This document shows positions 1 to 8,339 of a stretch of DNA of 29,813 nt, piece by piece (positions within the stretch are counted from its first letter, which is position 1; each line of letters starts with the position of its first letter). The DNA is taken from IMG/VR virus record IMGVR_UViG_3300025009_000316, positions 1 to 29,813 of that record. One strand, written 5' to 3'. The notes below the pieces were generated by a model. The model was not told where the DNA came from. It saw nothing but the letters and a program-made list of their open reading frames with translations, and did no database searches. Origin of the DNA: a virus. A program made the translations under genes and the position numbers.

Positions 1-161
1 TAAATAAATACAGAACACAACCAATCAAAATAAACAAGGTAGATGAATTTAAAAGACCAGCCGAGAGACCTCAATATTCTGAATTGATTAATAATTCACC
101 TTTAAAAATGAGGCACTGGAAAGAATCTCTCAAAGATTATATTTCTAACATTAAAAAGTAA
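1..161 (+). CDS. rmlD: dTDP-4-dehydrorhamnose reductase, C-terminal end (partial)
   Basis: The last 52 codons of a gene that enters from the left, read in the frame ending with TAA at 159-161. The peptide contains RPAERPQYSELIN and, near the end, RHWKESLKDYI. This is the pattern of the RmlD C-terminus: a 'RPxYS-L' segment followed by a Trp-containing helix close to the end. RmlD reduces dTDP-4-dehydrorhamnose to dTDP-L-rhamnose, the last step of rhamnose donor synthesis in the cytoplasm. The stop is directly followed by the ATG of the methyltransferase at 162, so the two are probably co-transcribed. The catalytic Rossmann part is outside the window, so activity cannot be judged. No TGA codons occur in this piece. 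Confidence 0.72.
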   Translation, partial: NKYRTQPIKINKVDEFKRPAERPQYSELINNSPLKMRHWKESLKDYISNIKK

Positions 162-779
162 ATGACAGAAGAATTTATTCAGTCTATTAATTGGCACAAA
201 GGCGACCCTATAATAATTAATCCCCTAAAAGATGATCCAGCTATTCCTAATAATCAAGAAGGCTCTTTTTGTGTTGATTTAGGTTGTGGTAAGAATAAAA
301 GAGAAGGATTTATTGGAGTAGATCAAGCTCCAGACGGAGTAGGCGATATTCAAATCAGACTTGATATATTAAACGACAAATTACCTTTCGAAGATAGTTC
401 TGTTGACTGTCTTTTTGCATCACATATAGTCGAACATATAGGCGAAGGCAAAATGATTGCTTTTATGGATGAGTGTTATAGGGTATTAAAACCTTATGGA
501 CTTTTTGAAATTATAGCTCCAGTTTACAATTCTAGTGATGCTTATAGACACCCAGATCATAAGAGATTTATTCATCCAGAACTTTGGGGATTTTGGGATC
601 CAGCTAACTGTCAAGAAGACAGAGAATGTTATGGAGTAAAAGCTAAATTCACTCTCGCTATTAATGAAGAAGAAAGAATATTTGGAGACAGTGAAGAGCC
701 AATGATACTTAGAAAATGTCAGCCTATGAACTTTGTATATAAGAATGGCAATTTTGTTACTCTAGTAGCTATTAAATAA
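162..779 (+). CDS. class I SAM-dependent methyltransferase
   Basis: A 205-residue protein with the class I methyltransferase fold. Motif I is V38-D-L-G-C-G43, followed by GFIGVD (49-54) with the acidic residue expected to bind the SAM ribose. SHIVEHI (about 87-93) and YRVLKPYGLFEI (about 107-118) match motifs IV and V of the Methyltransf_11 type. The substrate cannot be read from the sequence; the neighbouring rhamnose and glycosyltransferase genes suggest a sugar, but this is inference. It begins immediately after the RmlD stop and ends with TAA. All 15 glycines use GGN codons and none uses TGA, unlike most genes to the right, which hints at a different origin or selection against TGA. Confidence 0.75.
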   Translation: MTEEFIQSINWHKGDPIIINPLKDDPAIPNNQEGSFCVDLGCGKNKREGFIGVDQAPDGVGDIQIRLDILNDKLPFEDSSVDCLFASHIVEHIGEGKMIAFMDECYRVLKPYGLFEIIAPVYNSSDAYRHPDHKRFIHPELWGFWDPANCQEDRECYGVKAKFTLAINEEERIFGDSEEPMILRKCQPMNFVYKNGNFVTLVAIK

Positions 780-791
780 TTTTACATTAAA

Positions 792-1325
792 ATGAAATTT
801 CTAACTCCTAAAAATAAACCAAAAGAAGTAAAAAGAATCAAACCAAATAGCAAGAATTATGTAATGAATATTACTGGAGAAATAAGTGAAAATACCTTTG
901 TAGATTGGAGATTTGCAGAAAAAGACAACGATTTAGTTTTCAATATAAATTCTTATGGTGGAGATTTAACAACAGCAATGAATATATATGAAAGAATGAG
1001 AAAAGAAAAAAGAAAAAAAATATGCAAATCTTTTGGAGGAGTAGAGTCTGCCGCTATAAATATTTTTGTAGCAGGAGATGAAAGAATAGCAGGAATAAAC
1101 GATGTTTTTATGATTCATAATGGAAAAGTAAATAACAAGACAATAGATGAATTACAATTTTTTATGGATTATGCAAATAGATGTTCTGTAATAATAAGCA
1201 AAAGACTTTCTGACATAAGTATTAGACCTTTTGAGTTTTGGATGGACTTATTCACTAATGGAAAGAATAACTACTTCACAGGACAGGAGATGTACGATTT
1301 AGGTGTAGTTACAGAGCTTATATAG
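792..1325 (+). CDS. ClpP-like serine protease (head maturation protease type)
   Basis: A 177-residue protein resembling the ClpP/crotonase-fold proteases that act as prohead proteases in tailed phages. INSYGGDLTTAMNIYERM (52-69) matches the ClpP 'INSPGG...AMAIYD' block. The nucleophile is probably Ser86 in GGVESAA, the histidine His109 in FMIHN, and an acidic partner may be Asp152. The end YFTGQEMYDLGVV matches the ClpP 'ltaeEAkeyGLiD' region. Length fits a bare protease domain with no scaffold extension. In a phage it would trim scaffold or capsid protein, although the capsid gene is not adjacent. No TGA codon is used and the stop is TAG. A host-directed ClpP role is a possible alternative. 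Confidence 0.75.
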   Translation: MKFLTPKNKPKEVKRIKPNSKNYVMNITGEISENTFVDWRFAEKDNDLVFNINSYGGDLTTAMNIYERMRKEKRKKICKSFGGVESAAINIFVAGDERIAGINDVFMIHNGKVNNKTIDELQFFMDYANRCSVIISKRLSDISIRPFEFWMDLFTNGKNNYFTGQEMYDLGVVTELI

Positions 1326-1386
1326 ACAAGAATAAAAATTATGACGTAATAAGAAGTTGGTAGTACAAAGTATTAAAACAGTATTT

Positions 1387-1416
1387 TTGCATTAATCAAG
1401 TTTTTTTTAATAAATA
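1387..1416 (+). promoter_or_regulatory. possible weak promoter in the 1326-1434 gap
   Basis: The 109-base gap between the protease and the next small gene is very AT-rich. It holds TTGCAT (1387-1392) and TAAATA (1411-1416), 18 bases apart, the same spacing as the three clearer promoters in the window. The -10 match is poor, so this is only a candidate. A TTTTTTTTAATAAA-like block occurs twice before the 1435 start, and a shorter version precedes the 1650 start. Confidence 0.25.
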
Positions 1417-1434
1417 TTAACTTTTTTTAATAAA

Positions 1435-1632
1435 ATGAATAAATTTGAAACAATAAGATATAAAATATATTATTGTTTTTTAAAAAAATCAAGAATATGG
1501 ACTTATTTTAGAGAAGAATTTTTAAATAATTTATTATTTGAATTAGAAAGATTTGACATTGATAAAGAAAGTATTATTAAAAAATATAAAGATGAATTAA
1601 TTAAAATAAGAAAAATAAACAAAAATTTATAA
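1435..1632 (+). CDS. small basic hypothetical protein (65 aa)
   Basis: I do not recognise this 65-residue protein. It is rich in Lys, Ile, Phe and Tyr with no signal peptide or clear membrane span, and is probably mostly helical (the stretch LLFELERFDIDKESIIKKYK is amphipathic). It starts at an ATG preceded by TTTTTTTAATAAA, a leader nearly identical to that of the next gene, and ends with TAA. Base composition is more AT-rich than the neighbours. It has no glycine, so it says nothing about the code. Confidence 0.5.
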   Translation: MNKFETIRYKIYYCFLKKSRIWTYFREEFLNNLLFELERFDIDKESIIKKYKDELIKIRKINKNL

Positions 1633-1649
1633 TATGATTTTTTAATAAA

Positions 1650-1964
1650 ATGACGAAAAAATCATTCAAAAATCTAATGGAAAAATTCATTGAGATTAAA
1701 GAAAATGTAGAAAATGTAAATAAAGCATTGAAAGTATTCGAGCCAGACTTTAATTACCTTTGCTTTAGTAAATACGAATATATATTTTTAGACGCTCTAA
1801 AAGAAGCTATGAATGATGAGTATGACTGGATTGATTATTTCATATACGAATTAAATTTCGGGAAAAAAGCTAAAAAAGATTCTGTTACAGAAAAAGGCAA
1901 GAATATTCCTATTAAGACAATAGACAACCTTTATAATTTAATCACTAAAAATAAATGAAAATAA
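1650..1964 (+). CDS. hypothetical protein, 104 aa under code 25
   Basis: Unrecognised acidic and Lys-rich helical protein with conspicuous aromatic residues in the middle (YEYIFLDALKEAM, DYDWIDYFIYEL-like segments). In the standard code it would stop at TGA 1956-1958. With TGA as glycine it reads two further codons (Gly-Lys) and stops at TAA 1962-1964. This gives 104 residues and a 10-base overlap with the glycosyltransferase that starts at 1955. The leader TTTTTTAATAAA before the ATG copies that of the gene at 1435, so the pair may be regulated or derived together. Function unknown. Confidence 0.55.
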
Positions 1965-2659
1965 AATTTGCTTCTCTGGTAATTCTTTCATTCAATCGTA
2001 GAAAGATGATGGAAAGATCACTTAATTCTTTATTCGCTAATACTACATTTCCCTATGAATTAATCGTTGTAGATGACGGTAGTCACGATGATGATACTGT
2101 AGACTACTTAATGAGACTTTATAGACTTGGAAAGATTTCAACTCTTATTCTTAATGGAGGAAAGAATATGGGCGTAGGTGTAGGAATAAATAGAGGATTT
2201 GATATTGCTCACGGAGACATTGTCTTGAAATTAGATGCCGACCTTGAATATGCTCCTGGTTGGTTAGAGAAGACAGTTAAGATTATGGAGACATTTCCAG
2301 AAATAGGGGTAATGGGATTATTTAAATACTTCCACGAACCAGTAGACCATAGAAAAATGTTTATTAGAAGAGAAGAAAGAGACGGAGTAGCTGTAGAAGT
2401 ACATCAAGATTTCGTTGGCAGTGCTATGGTAATTACTAAAGAACTTTACAATAAGAAAGGAAAGTTTGGAGAATTTAGTGCGGCTTTTGCTGAAGACACT
2501 ATTTGGAAAATGGCAAGAAAATCAGAAGGCTACTGGTTAGCTCTTCCAGAAGAAGACTTGGTTTATAACTTTGGCTTTGGTAGGATTACTTCAATTCTAG
2601 TTAATAACGATGGTACTGTTAGGGACATCGCTCAAGAACCTTTAATCTTTAATAAATAA
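1955..2659 (+). CDS. GT2-family (GT-A fold) glycosyltransferase
   Basis: A 234-residue family 2 glycosyltransferase. The N-terminal strand SLVILSFNRR (7-16) leads to VVDDGS (38-43), the nucleotide-sugar binding signature. GGKNMGVGVGINRG (68-81) fits the segment before the DxD, and LDADLE (93-98) carries the metal-binding D94-A-D96. The C-terminal FVGSAMVITKELY and FAEDTIW segments match the acceptor side and the catalytic ED motif of the family. No membrane segments are visible, so it is cytoplasmic. Acceptor unknown: rhamnose transfer to a surface or virion glycan fits the neighbouring RmlD but is inference. Every glycine uses GGN and none TGA. Confidence 0.85.
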   Translation: MKIKFASLVILSFNRRKMMERSLNSLFANTTFPYELIVVDDGSHDDDTVDYLMRLYRLGKISTLILNGGKNMGVGVGINRGFDIAHGDIVLKLDADLEYAPGWLEKTVKIMETFPEIGVMGLFKYFHEPVDHRKMFIRREERDGVAVEVHQDFVGSAMVITKELYNKKGKFGEFSAAFAEDTIWKMARKSEGYWLALPEEDLVYNFGFGRITSILVNNDGTVRDIAQEPLIFNK

Positions 2660-2662
2660 ATT

Positions 2663-2965
2663 ATGTTATATTATAATTTCGTTTTAATCGGTTGTGAAAA
2701 CATAATAGAGATTGATATTTATAACTTTTTAAAAGAAAATAATTTTGAAGTTGTTAAAACAAAATTTGAAAGTACAATGGAAGAAAATAAACAAAACTAT
2801 TTTATAGAATTTAAAGGAGAAAATGCTATACGAGAAAATTTCAAAAATTTAAAAACTAACGCAAGATTTATTATGGATTTTGAAGGTAAGGTAGAGGAAG
2901 AAGAAAAAGAAGGATGGATTATTAAAGGTCAAAAAATGTTATTCAGAGAATTAATTAATCAATAA
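2663..2965 (+). CDS. hypothetical acidic protein (100 aa)
   Basis: A 100-residue protein I cannot assign. It is probably alpha/beta, starting YYNFVLIGC with a run of hydrophobic residues that looks like a buried strand, followed by acidic helices and the Glu-rich VEEEEKEGW. It lies three bases after the glycosyltransferase stop and one base before the P-loop protein start, so it is part of the same unit. It contains no TGA codon and ends with TAA. Confidence 0.5.
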   Translation: MLYYNFVLIGCENIIEIDIYNFLKENNFEVVKTKFESTMEENKQNYFIEFKGENAIRENFKNLKTNARFIMDFEGKVEEEEKEGWIIKGQKMLFRELINQ

Positions 2966-2966
2966 T

Positions 2967-3398
2967 ATGAGAATTGCAGTAATATGAGCATTTTCTACTT
3001 GAAAAACTACTTATGTTGAAAACTATAAAGGAAAAGAATTAAAAGCTATTAATCTTGAAAGATGATTTAATTCTCAAGAAGAAATATTTAATAATCAAAT
3101 AAAGTTTGAAAAAGAACATAAAGACTTTATTACAGACAATTGATTATTTACAATACTGGCATACACCAAGAAATTTAGACCAGAATTATTTGAAGAACAA
3201 TTAAGAGAAACTAAAGAATATTTAAAAAATAATCCTTATGACAAAATAATTCTATTAGAACCTTTGAATAAAATAGAAGATGATTGATTTAGATTTACAG
3301 ACAAAGAGTTACAGTTAGAAATACATAATATAATATTAAATATACTTAATGAAAATATGGTTTGCTACAGATCGTTCAACAGGTTGTTATTATGTTAG
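2967..3398 (+). CDS. AAA_28-like P-loop ATPase / nucleotide kinase
   Basis: A 143-residue protein visible only with TGA read as Gly. The Walker A motif is G7-A-F-S-T-G-K-T-T15, and both of its glycines are TGA codons, direct support for code 25. FITDNGLFTILAY (about 52-64) and LLEPLNKIEDDGFR match the AAA_28 (NadR-kinase-like) pattern of a 'tDr...aY' block and a downstream 'DGfR' block. Members bind ATP and phosphorylate small molecules or nucleotides; the substrate here is unknown. It ends with TAG and overlaps the next glycosyltransferase by 50 bases in another frame. Confidence 0.72.
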
Positions 3399-4506
3399 AG
3401 AAAAGATTATTGAAAAATATATTAATAGAGAATGAATACACGAAGTTAGAATAGACGACCAAATAAGTTTTAAGATTAACGACAATAAAGAGATTATAGA
3501 TGTTATGGCTGATAGTCTTGATTGGTGTGATGTAATGGTATTAGCAAGAACTTATAAACCTCTACAAGACAAATCAATAAAGAGTAGGCATAAAATACCT
3601 ATTCTTCTTTTAAGAAAGGCTAAAGAACTTTGAAAGAAAGTAGTCTATGAAATTGATGATGATTTTAAAACGCTCTTTGAAGGCAAGGCTCTTCACAATA
3701 TGTCATCAGTAGAAATTTATAATCGCTGGGACAAGAAAGAACAGATTGATTGCTTTTATAACGAATCTGATTTAATCACTACCACTACAGAAGAACTTAG
3801 ACAAAAACTTATTCCAGAAAAAACAGTCGTCTTGCCTAACTGTATTGACTTTGAAGAGTATGGAGATTTTAATTTCAATAAGAGATGAGACAAAATTAAA
3901 ATACTAGTGTCTGGCGGGATTACACACCTAAGAGATTGGCAGATTATTTTAGACCCGCTCAAACAACTTTCTAAAGAATTTCCTATTGAGATTATATTTT
4001 ATGGTATAGACAGTAATGTTTTGGCTACTACTTTCAAAGATTATTTCCAGAAAATGGACAGAAACAATCCTCTTAATCAATGGATGTTTTCTCTTTTTGA
4101 CTTCATAAATAAGTCTCAAGAGCTGGGCAATATTACCTTTGTGAATTGGGTAGAAGTTAAAGACTACCAAAAAACACTCAAGTCTTTAGGAGCGAACATA
4201 GGACTCATACCATTAGAGGGAACAGAATTTGATGAGAGTAAATCTGACATTAAGTTTAGAGAATACTCTGCCTGTTCTATTCCAGTTATAGCCAGCAAGG
4301 TTATTCCATACTCTAATAATATTACAGAAGAGACAGGAATACTTTGCAAGAATAAGTTTTTTAACTGGTATAATGCTATTAAGAAACTTATAGAGAATGA
4401 AGACTTGGCTAAAAGACTTGCTCTTAATGCTTATAATGACACGCTTAAAAATAGAGACATAAGCAAAAATTATAAGCATTGGATTGATGCCTATAAGAAT
4501 TTATAA
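3349..4506 (+). CDS. glycosyltransferase, GT-B fold (GT4/GT1-like)
   Basis: A 385-residue protein that standard translation breaks into pieces; three TGA-Gly codons join it. The N-terminal half has VVYEIDDDF (Asp103-105), a motif seen in phage and bacterial glycosyltransferases of this type, then LPNCIDFEEY, the 'vi.NgvD...f' linker of GT4 enzymes. The C-terminal half starts ILVSGGITHLRDW and carries IGLIPLEGTEFDESKSDIKFREYSA-type donor-binding sequence (the K-x-x-E-y block), then PVIASKVIPY. It is cytoplasmic with no membrane segments. It starts inside the P-loop gene, and its end overlaps the convergent DUF559 gene by 16 bases. Donor and acceptor cannot be read. Confidence 0.82.
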
Positions 4507-4823
4507 ACATCTTCGTTTTTTATTCTGACTACTTTTAATCCCTTAGAATATAAATAAAGGTCTTTTTGATGGTCTTTTATTCTTTGGCTTGGTTTATTAT
4601 GATAACCTCAATCTATTTCTATACAAGTCTTTTGATTAGGTAAATAGAAGTCAACAATACAATGGAAGTGGTCTTTAATAAATGATTTCTGAAATATATA
4701 TTTTATTCTTTTCTTGTCTAACATATTTTTAAATAGAAGCTCTGATTTAGTAGCTTTTCTTATTAATTTTCTCCTGTATTTTTTATTTAGCTTTTGTTTT
4801 TGTTTTTTAGTTAGATTATACAT
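4491..4823 (-). CDS. DUF559 / very-short-patch-repair-like endonuclease
   Basis: The only minus-strand gene. With TGA as Gly it is 110 residues from ATG 4823-4821 to TAG 4493-4491; a GTG at 4853 in frame would add 10 residues. I prefer the ATG because a TATAAT-like -10 overlaps the GTG. The core is KATKSELLF, VDFYLPNQKTCIEIDGGYH and DLYLYSKGLKVVRIKNEDV, the pattern of DUF559/Vsr-fold nucleases. The catalytic region carries Asp in VDFYL and the EIDG.H block; the TGA encodes the family's invariant Gly of 'EiDG'. Stand-alone DUF559 proteins in phages often behave as mobile, homing-type nucleases. The N-terminus is strongly basic, fitting DNA binding. Confidence 0.8.
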
Positions 4824-4876
4824 AAGAAAGTAATGTTTTCTTTTATTATACACAAAGATTTTAAGTTTTAAAATAC

Positions 4877-4906
4877 TTGTCTTTAATTAGATTAAAAGTG
4901 TATAAT
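4877..4906 (+). promoter_or_regulatory. promoter P1 (head-tail joining operon)
   Basis: TTGTCT at 4877-4882 and a perfect TATAAT at 4901-4906, 18 bases apart. Transcription would start near 4912-4914, leaving a leader of about 20 bases before the ATG at 4932. Downstream of the -10 it shares TATAGATAAC-TTA-AAA with P2. The 78-base gap 4854-4931 contains nothing else that I see apart from the upstream region of the minus-strand nuclease. Confidence 0.75.
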
Positions 4907-4931
4907 AGATATAGATAACCTTATAAAAAAA

Positions 4932-5864
4932 ATGATTGAGTTATTTTTACCAAATCCAATAATATATAGAGAGCAAGAGACAAAACTAAGTGCAGATTCG
5001 ACTGTTTGAGCTACAACTTTGAGCGTAGATGATGCTACTTGATTTAGTGTAAATGATTATTTAGTAGTTTGAAATTATTGAATAGACAAGGCAGAGCTTA
5101 CTAAGATTTCTTGAATACCTACTCCAACAAGTCTAGCAATCAGTGCATTAAGTTTTGCTCACAATAAATATGACACTATAAAAAGAATTGCTTGGAACCA
5201 AATACAACTCTATTCAAGTGCTACTAAGACTGGCACTTATTCTTTATTGACCACGCTTAATATTAAGCCAGATTCAACAGTAGTTAAATATGAGCATAGT
5301 GCTTGAGCTTCAACAACTTATTATAAATGGAGATATTACAACAGCACTACATTAGACAGCTCTGAATATTCTAATCCAGTCAATGAAGCCGCTCACTATT
5401 GCTCAATAGACAATATTAGAGAACAGGCTTGATTCAGAAATGCTGAATGAATAGAGGACAATATAATTCGAAATTACAGAATACAAGCCGAAGGAATAGT
5501 AAATGGCTATATAACAGGCTATTACACGCTTCCTCTTTCTAGTATTCCAGACATTATAGTTTTAATTACTAAACTATTGGCCGCTGGTTATTTACTTATT
5601 GCTGAATATGGAACGCAAATTTCAGAAGACATAAGCAAATATGGAAAGAATATGATTGACCAAGCTATGTGAATGCTTAATATGATACAAAAATGAACTC
5701 TAAAACTTATAGACACTGATTGAGCGGAATTATGAAGAGGAACTGTTTTAACTCCTAGTGGAAATAATTACCCTTATGATTCTAGTTTGGCTGATAGTGG
5801 CGAGCTTTTCAATCTTTCCAACGAAACTTTCAAATTCAAAGACCCCTCATTTCCAACTTCTTAA
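4932..5864 (+). CDS. head-tail connector protein with N-terminal beta domain
   Basis: A 310-residue protein with 12 TGA-Gly codons, first gene after P1. Residues 1 to about 150 look like a beta-rich domain: ADSTVGATTLSVDDATGFSV resembles the beta modules common in phage structural proteins, and QLYSSATKTGTYSLLTTL an Ig/fibronectin-like repeat. The C-terminal part (about 160-280) is helical: IDNIREQAG, NIIRNYRIQAEGIVNGYIT, then a long hydrophobic helix LAAGYLLIAEYG. This resembles Mu gp36/DUF1320- or gp6-type adaptors, which form rings below the portal. The following genes (tail completion, tail terminator, tube) support the assignment. It could alternatively be a decoration/adaptor fusion. 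Confidence 0.6.
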
Positions 5865-5876
5865 TCTTTCTACAAT

Positions 5877-6335
5877 ATGGCAGAAGGATTTAAACTTTCT
5901 TTTTCGGTAGAATGAGAAAAACAAGCAAGTAGAATTTTAAATTGAATGGTAAGTAAGTTAAAAGATATGTCACCAATCTTTAAAGAAGTTTCAGAAACTC
6001 TTGATGAATGAGTAAAGAAAAACTTCTCTAGCGAAGGTAAAGAATTTGAAGTTACTTGGGATCCACTTTCTCCAAATACTATAAGACAAAAAGCAAAGCT
6101 ATGATATTGAAGTAAGCAAATATTGGAAAGAACAGGAGCTTTGAGAAATGCTTTTCATGCTAAATATGGAAAAGATTTTGCAGAAGTTTATAATGATAGT
6201 CCTTATTTCGCTTACCATCAATCAAATCAAGCTAGAAAAATAATCCCTAGAAGAATAATGTTTAAATTAACCAATCAATATATTTCAACTATTGTTAAAA
6301 TATTCCAAAAATACTTAACTTTTACAGATAGATAA
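5877..6335 (+). CDS. tail completion / virion morphogenesis protein (Mu gpG-like)
   Basis: A 152-residue protein with five TGA-Gly codons. The pattern WDPLSPNTIRQKAKLGYGSKQ-ILERTGALRNAF followed by spaced ...YFAYHQ... and IIPRRIMF is the classic layout of the phage virion morphogenesis (Mu gpG-like / tail completion) family: 'W.pLsp.T...K......iL..tG.L..s', then 'yA..Hq.G' and 'iPaR.f'. Such proteins sit at the head-tail interface. The stop and the next start overlap as TAATG (6333-6337), implying translational coupling. Confidence 0.78.
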
Positions 6336-6802
6336 TGACAGAAAACCTTGAAAAAATCAGAGACATATTAAGAAGCTCTATAACAAGTGTAAAGAATTAT
6401 TACATTGGTGACCCAGTATTAATTCCAGCTTCTTACTTGCCTTGTATAACAATAGACCAAGTCTCAACAGCCGTAAAAACGCTTGACAGTGCTAGGGATA
6501 TTTACACGACTAATGTTCAGCTTTCTTATATTATGGATATTAGGTCTGACTTCAATAAGAGACCAGACGAAGTAATAGGCACGACTACCCTTAGAGAAGT
6601 TATGGAGGGCAGAGACGCTAGTGGAGATTTAAAAACTAATTCTATTGTTTATTTACTTACCAAGAATTGGGATTTAGGCAGTGATTGGAAGATTAACAAC
6701 GAATACAATATAAATTATGCAGAGAAAGCTAGATGAGAACAACTAATAACTAGAGAAGCAATCCTAACTTTTTCAATTTATAAAGCACAACTTAGGGGAT
6801 AA
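6335..6802 (+). CDS. probable tail terminator / minor tail protein
   Basis: A 155-residue protein ending at TAA 6800-6802 after one TGA-Gly at 6734. It starts with helical NLEKIRDILRSSI, then a beta region where YIGDPVLIPASYLPCITID and TTNVQLSYIMDIRSDFN resemble the fold of tail terminator proteins (a helix followed by a beta sheet). Position between the tail completion gene and the tail tube is where such proteins normally lie. There is no motif unique enough to be certain; another minor head-tail protein is possible. It is coupled to the previous gene through TAATG. Confidence 0.5.
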
Positions 6803-6834
6803 TCTTGTCATAAACAAGATAAAAAGCGTATAAT
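6802..6834 (+). promoter_or_regulatory. promoter P2 with inverted repeat over the -35
   Basis: TTGTCA (6805-6810) and a perfect TATAAT (6829-6834), 18 bases apart. The -35 is embedded in a perfect 7-bp inverted repeat ATCTTGT (6802-6808) / ACAAGAT (6814-6820) with a 5-base loop, a good candidate operator. The predicted leader before ATG 6860 is about 20 bases. No T-run follows the repeat, so it is not a terminator. The element begins at the last base of the previous gene's stop codon. Confidence 0.75.
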
Positions 6835-6859
6835 ACTTATAGATAACTTTACAAATTCT

Positions 6860-7051
6860 ATGAAAAAAAATACAGAAGTAATAGAAAGAAATACTATTAC
6901 AATTCACAATTTATATCACAAACCTATGAGCTTAGTAACTATTAAATGAGACTTTCCTTTACAGGTTTGAGCAAATGAAGTTCCTAAAGATATAGCTGAA
7001 CTTATCGAAGAAAATCGCTATATTAAAAAAGAATATATTTTTATAAAATAA
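6860..7051 (+). CDS. small hypothetical protein (63 aa) ahead of the tail tube
   Basis: A 63-residue protein with two TGA-Gly codons, first gene after P2 and 12 bases before the tail tube gene. It is probably a small beta-rich protein (TITIHNLYHKPMSLVTI) with a helix KDIAELIEENRYI. I do not recognise a family. The location suggests a virion or morphogenesis role, by context only. Confidence 0.55.
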
Positions 7052-7063
7052 TTTTAAAAAACT

Positions 7064-8032
7064 ATGTCACAACATATTGGAAGAGAACAGTGGATAGGGG
7101 TTGGTCTTGAAGATAGTGCTGGTTCTGGTGGAAGTATAGACAAATACATTCCTCTGGTTTCTGGCTCTTTTATGACAATGACCGATATTCTTCCAGACGA
7201 AGCTGCTCGTGGTATTCGCCATAAAGTAGGTTGAGCTGTATTAGCAAGAACTCGTGGAGAAGGTAGTGTAGAAATGCAATTAGACGTTGAAAACTCTCCT
7301 TATTTCTTATACCCAGTAATGGGAAGTATTTCTTCAATTACTAAGGCTGGAGAAACGGCAGTTTATACTCACACAATTTCAAGAGAAAATACAGCTACTC
7401 CAAAAACTTTGGTAGCAAAAAGAGGTGAAGGTGTAGATGTTAGAGAATACGCTAATATTGTAGTTTCTTCTGCTAATCTTACAGTTTCAGACTGATTTGT
7501 TGGATTGTCTTGTGATTTACTTTCTAAAGCTGGTACATCAGAGACAGGTTCTCCAACTTATACCACCGAAACTTTACTTTCTCTAAAAGATTGTAGTATT
7601 CAATTAGGAACTGATTTAACTGCTGCTGCATTAGCTGCCGCTACTAAGGTAACAGAATTAGAACTTAATATAGTAAACAACGCAGAAGCTCACTATATGA
7701 GTGGGTCAAGTGATGTAGATACTATTACTTATGGAACTCAAGAAATTACTGGTAGTTTTGTAAAACTTTTTGAAAGTACAACTGAAAGAGCTGCTTATGA
7801 AGCATTGACAAAAAGAGCAATGATCATTACAATTACTGGAGAATCTATTGGTAATTCTTCAACAGAAACAATTCAAATAAATATTGCTAAAATGCACCTT
7901 TCTGGACATCCAATTGAAATGGGATTAGATGACATTATGGCAGAGACTTCAGAATTTACTTGTGAATATGACCCTACAACTGCTAAAGATGTTCAAATAG
8001 TAATTACCAATCAAACTTCTTCTTACGCTTAG
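7064..8032 (+). CDS. phage tail tube protein
   Basis: A 322-residue protein joined across two TGA-Gly codons. It begins SQHIGREQWIGVGLEDSAGSG and continues with a beta-rich sequence with repeated hydrophobic/Thr-Ser strands (SANLTVSDGFVGLSCDLLSK, VTELELNIVNNAEAHY, ITGSFVKLFE). This layout, lying directly before a small chaperone gene and the tape measure, is that of long-tailed phage tail tube proteins of the Phage_tube_2 kind. It would polymerise into the tail shaft. As the probable most abundant tail protein it uses TGA for only 2 of about 25 glycines, far less than the adjacent tape measure. Stop is TAG. Confidence 0.75.
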
Positions 8033-8051
8033 TATTTAATTTTAAAAATAT

Positions 8052-8339
8052 ATGAAAAAAATAATTCTTCCAGTATCACAAAAAGAAATTGAATTAGATT
8101 ATAATTATTGAATGGAATTAGAAATTCAAGATATTTTATTTGAAAATCAAGAAGTTAATGAAAATTGAAGTTTTAAGGTTCAATGAAAATCTTTAAGTTT
8201 ATTGTCAAAAAAACTTTTAGAATTAATTCCTCAAAAAATTTCTATGGAAGAAATTAAAAAACTTTGAGCAGAAGATTGAAGATTTCTAATGGAAGAATGT
8301 GCTTCTTATTATAAAGATCTTTCTCAAAAAAAAAATTAG
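8052..8339 (+). CDS. tail assembly chaperone, short form (G-like)
   Basis: A 95-residue acidic helical protein with five TGA-Gly codons, located between tail tube and tape measure, the invariant place of tail assembly chaperones. It ends QKKN-TAG immediately after a run of ten A's (8326-8335). As in the lambda G/GT pair, the short form is expected to be the main product and a frameshifted longer form the minor one; they bind the tape measure and recruit tube protein. Sequence similarity alone is too weak to prove the family; position plus the slippery run make the case. Confidence 0.65.

Noticed and set aside
3700-4506. Two separate glycosyltransferase fragments or a pseudogene
   Set aside because: A single TGA-Gly between them restores a continuous 385-residue enzyme; no decay is needed.
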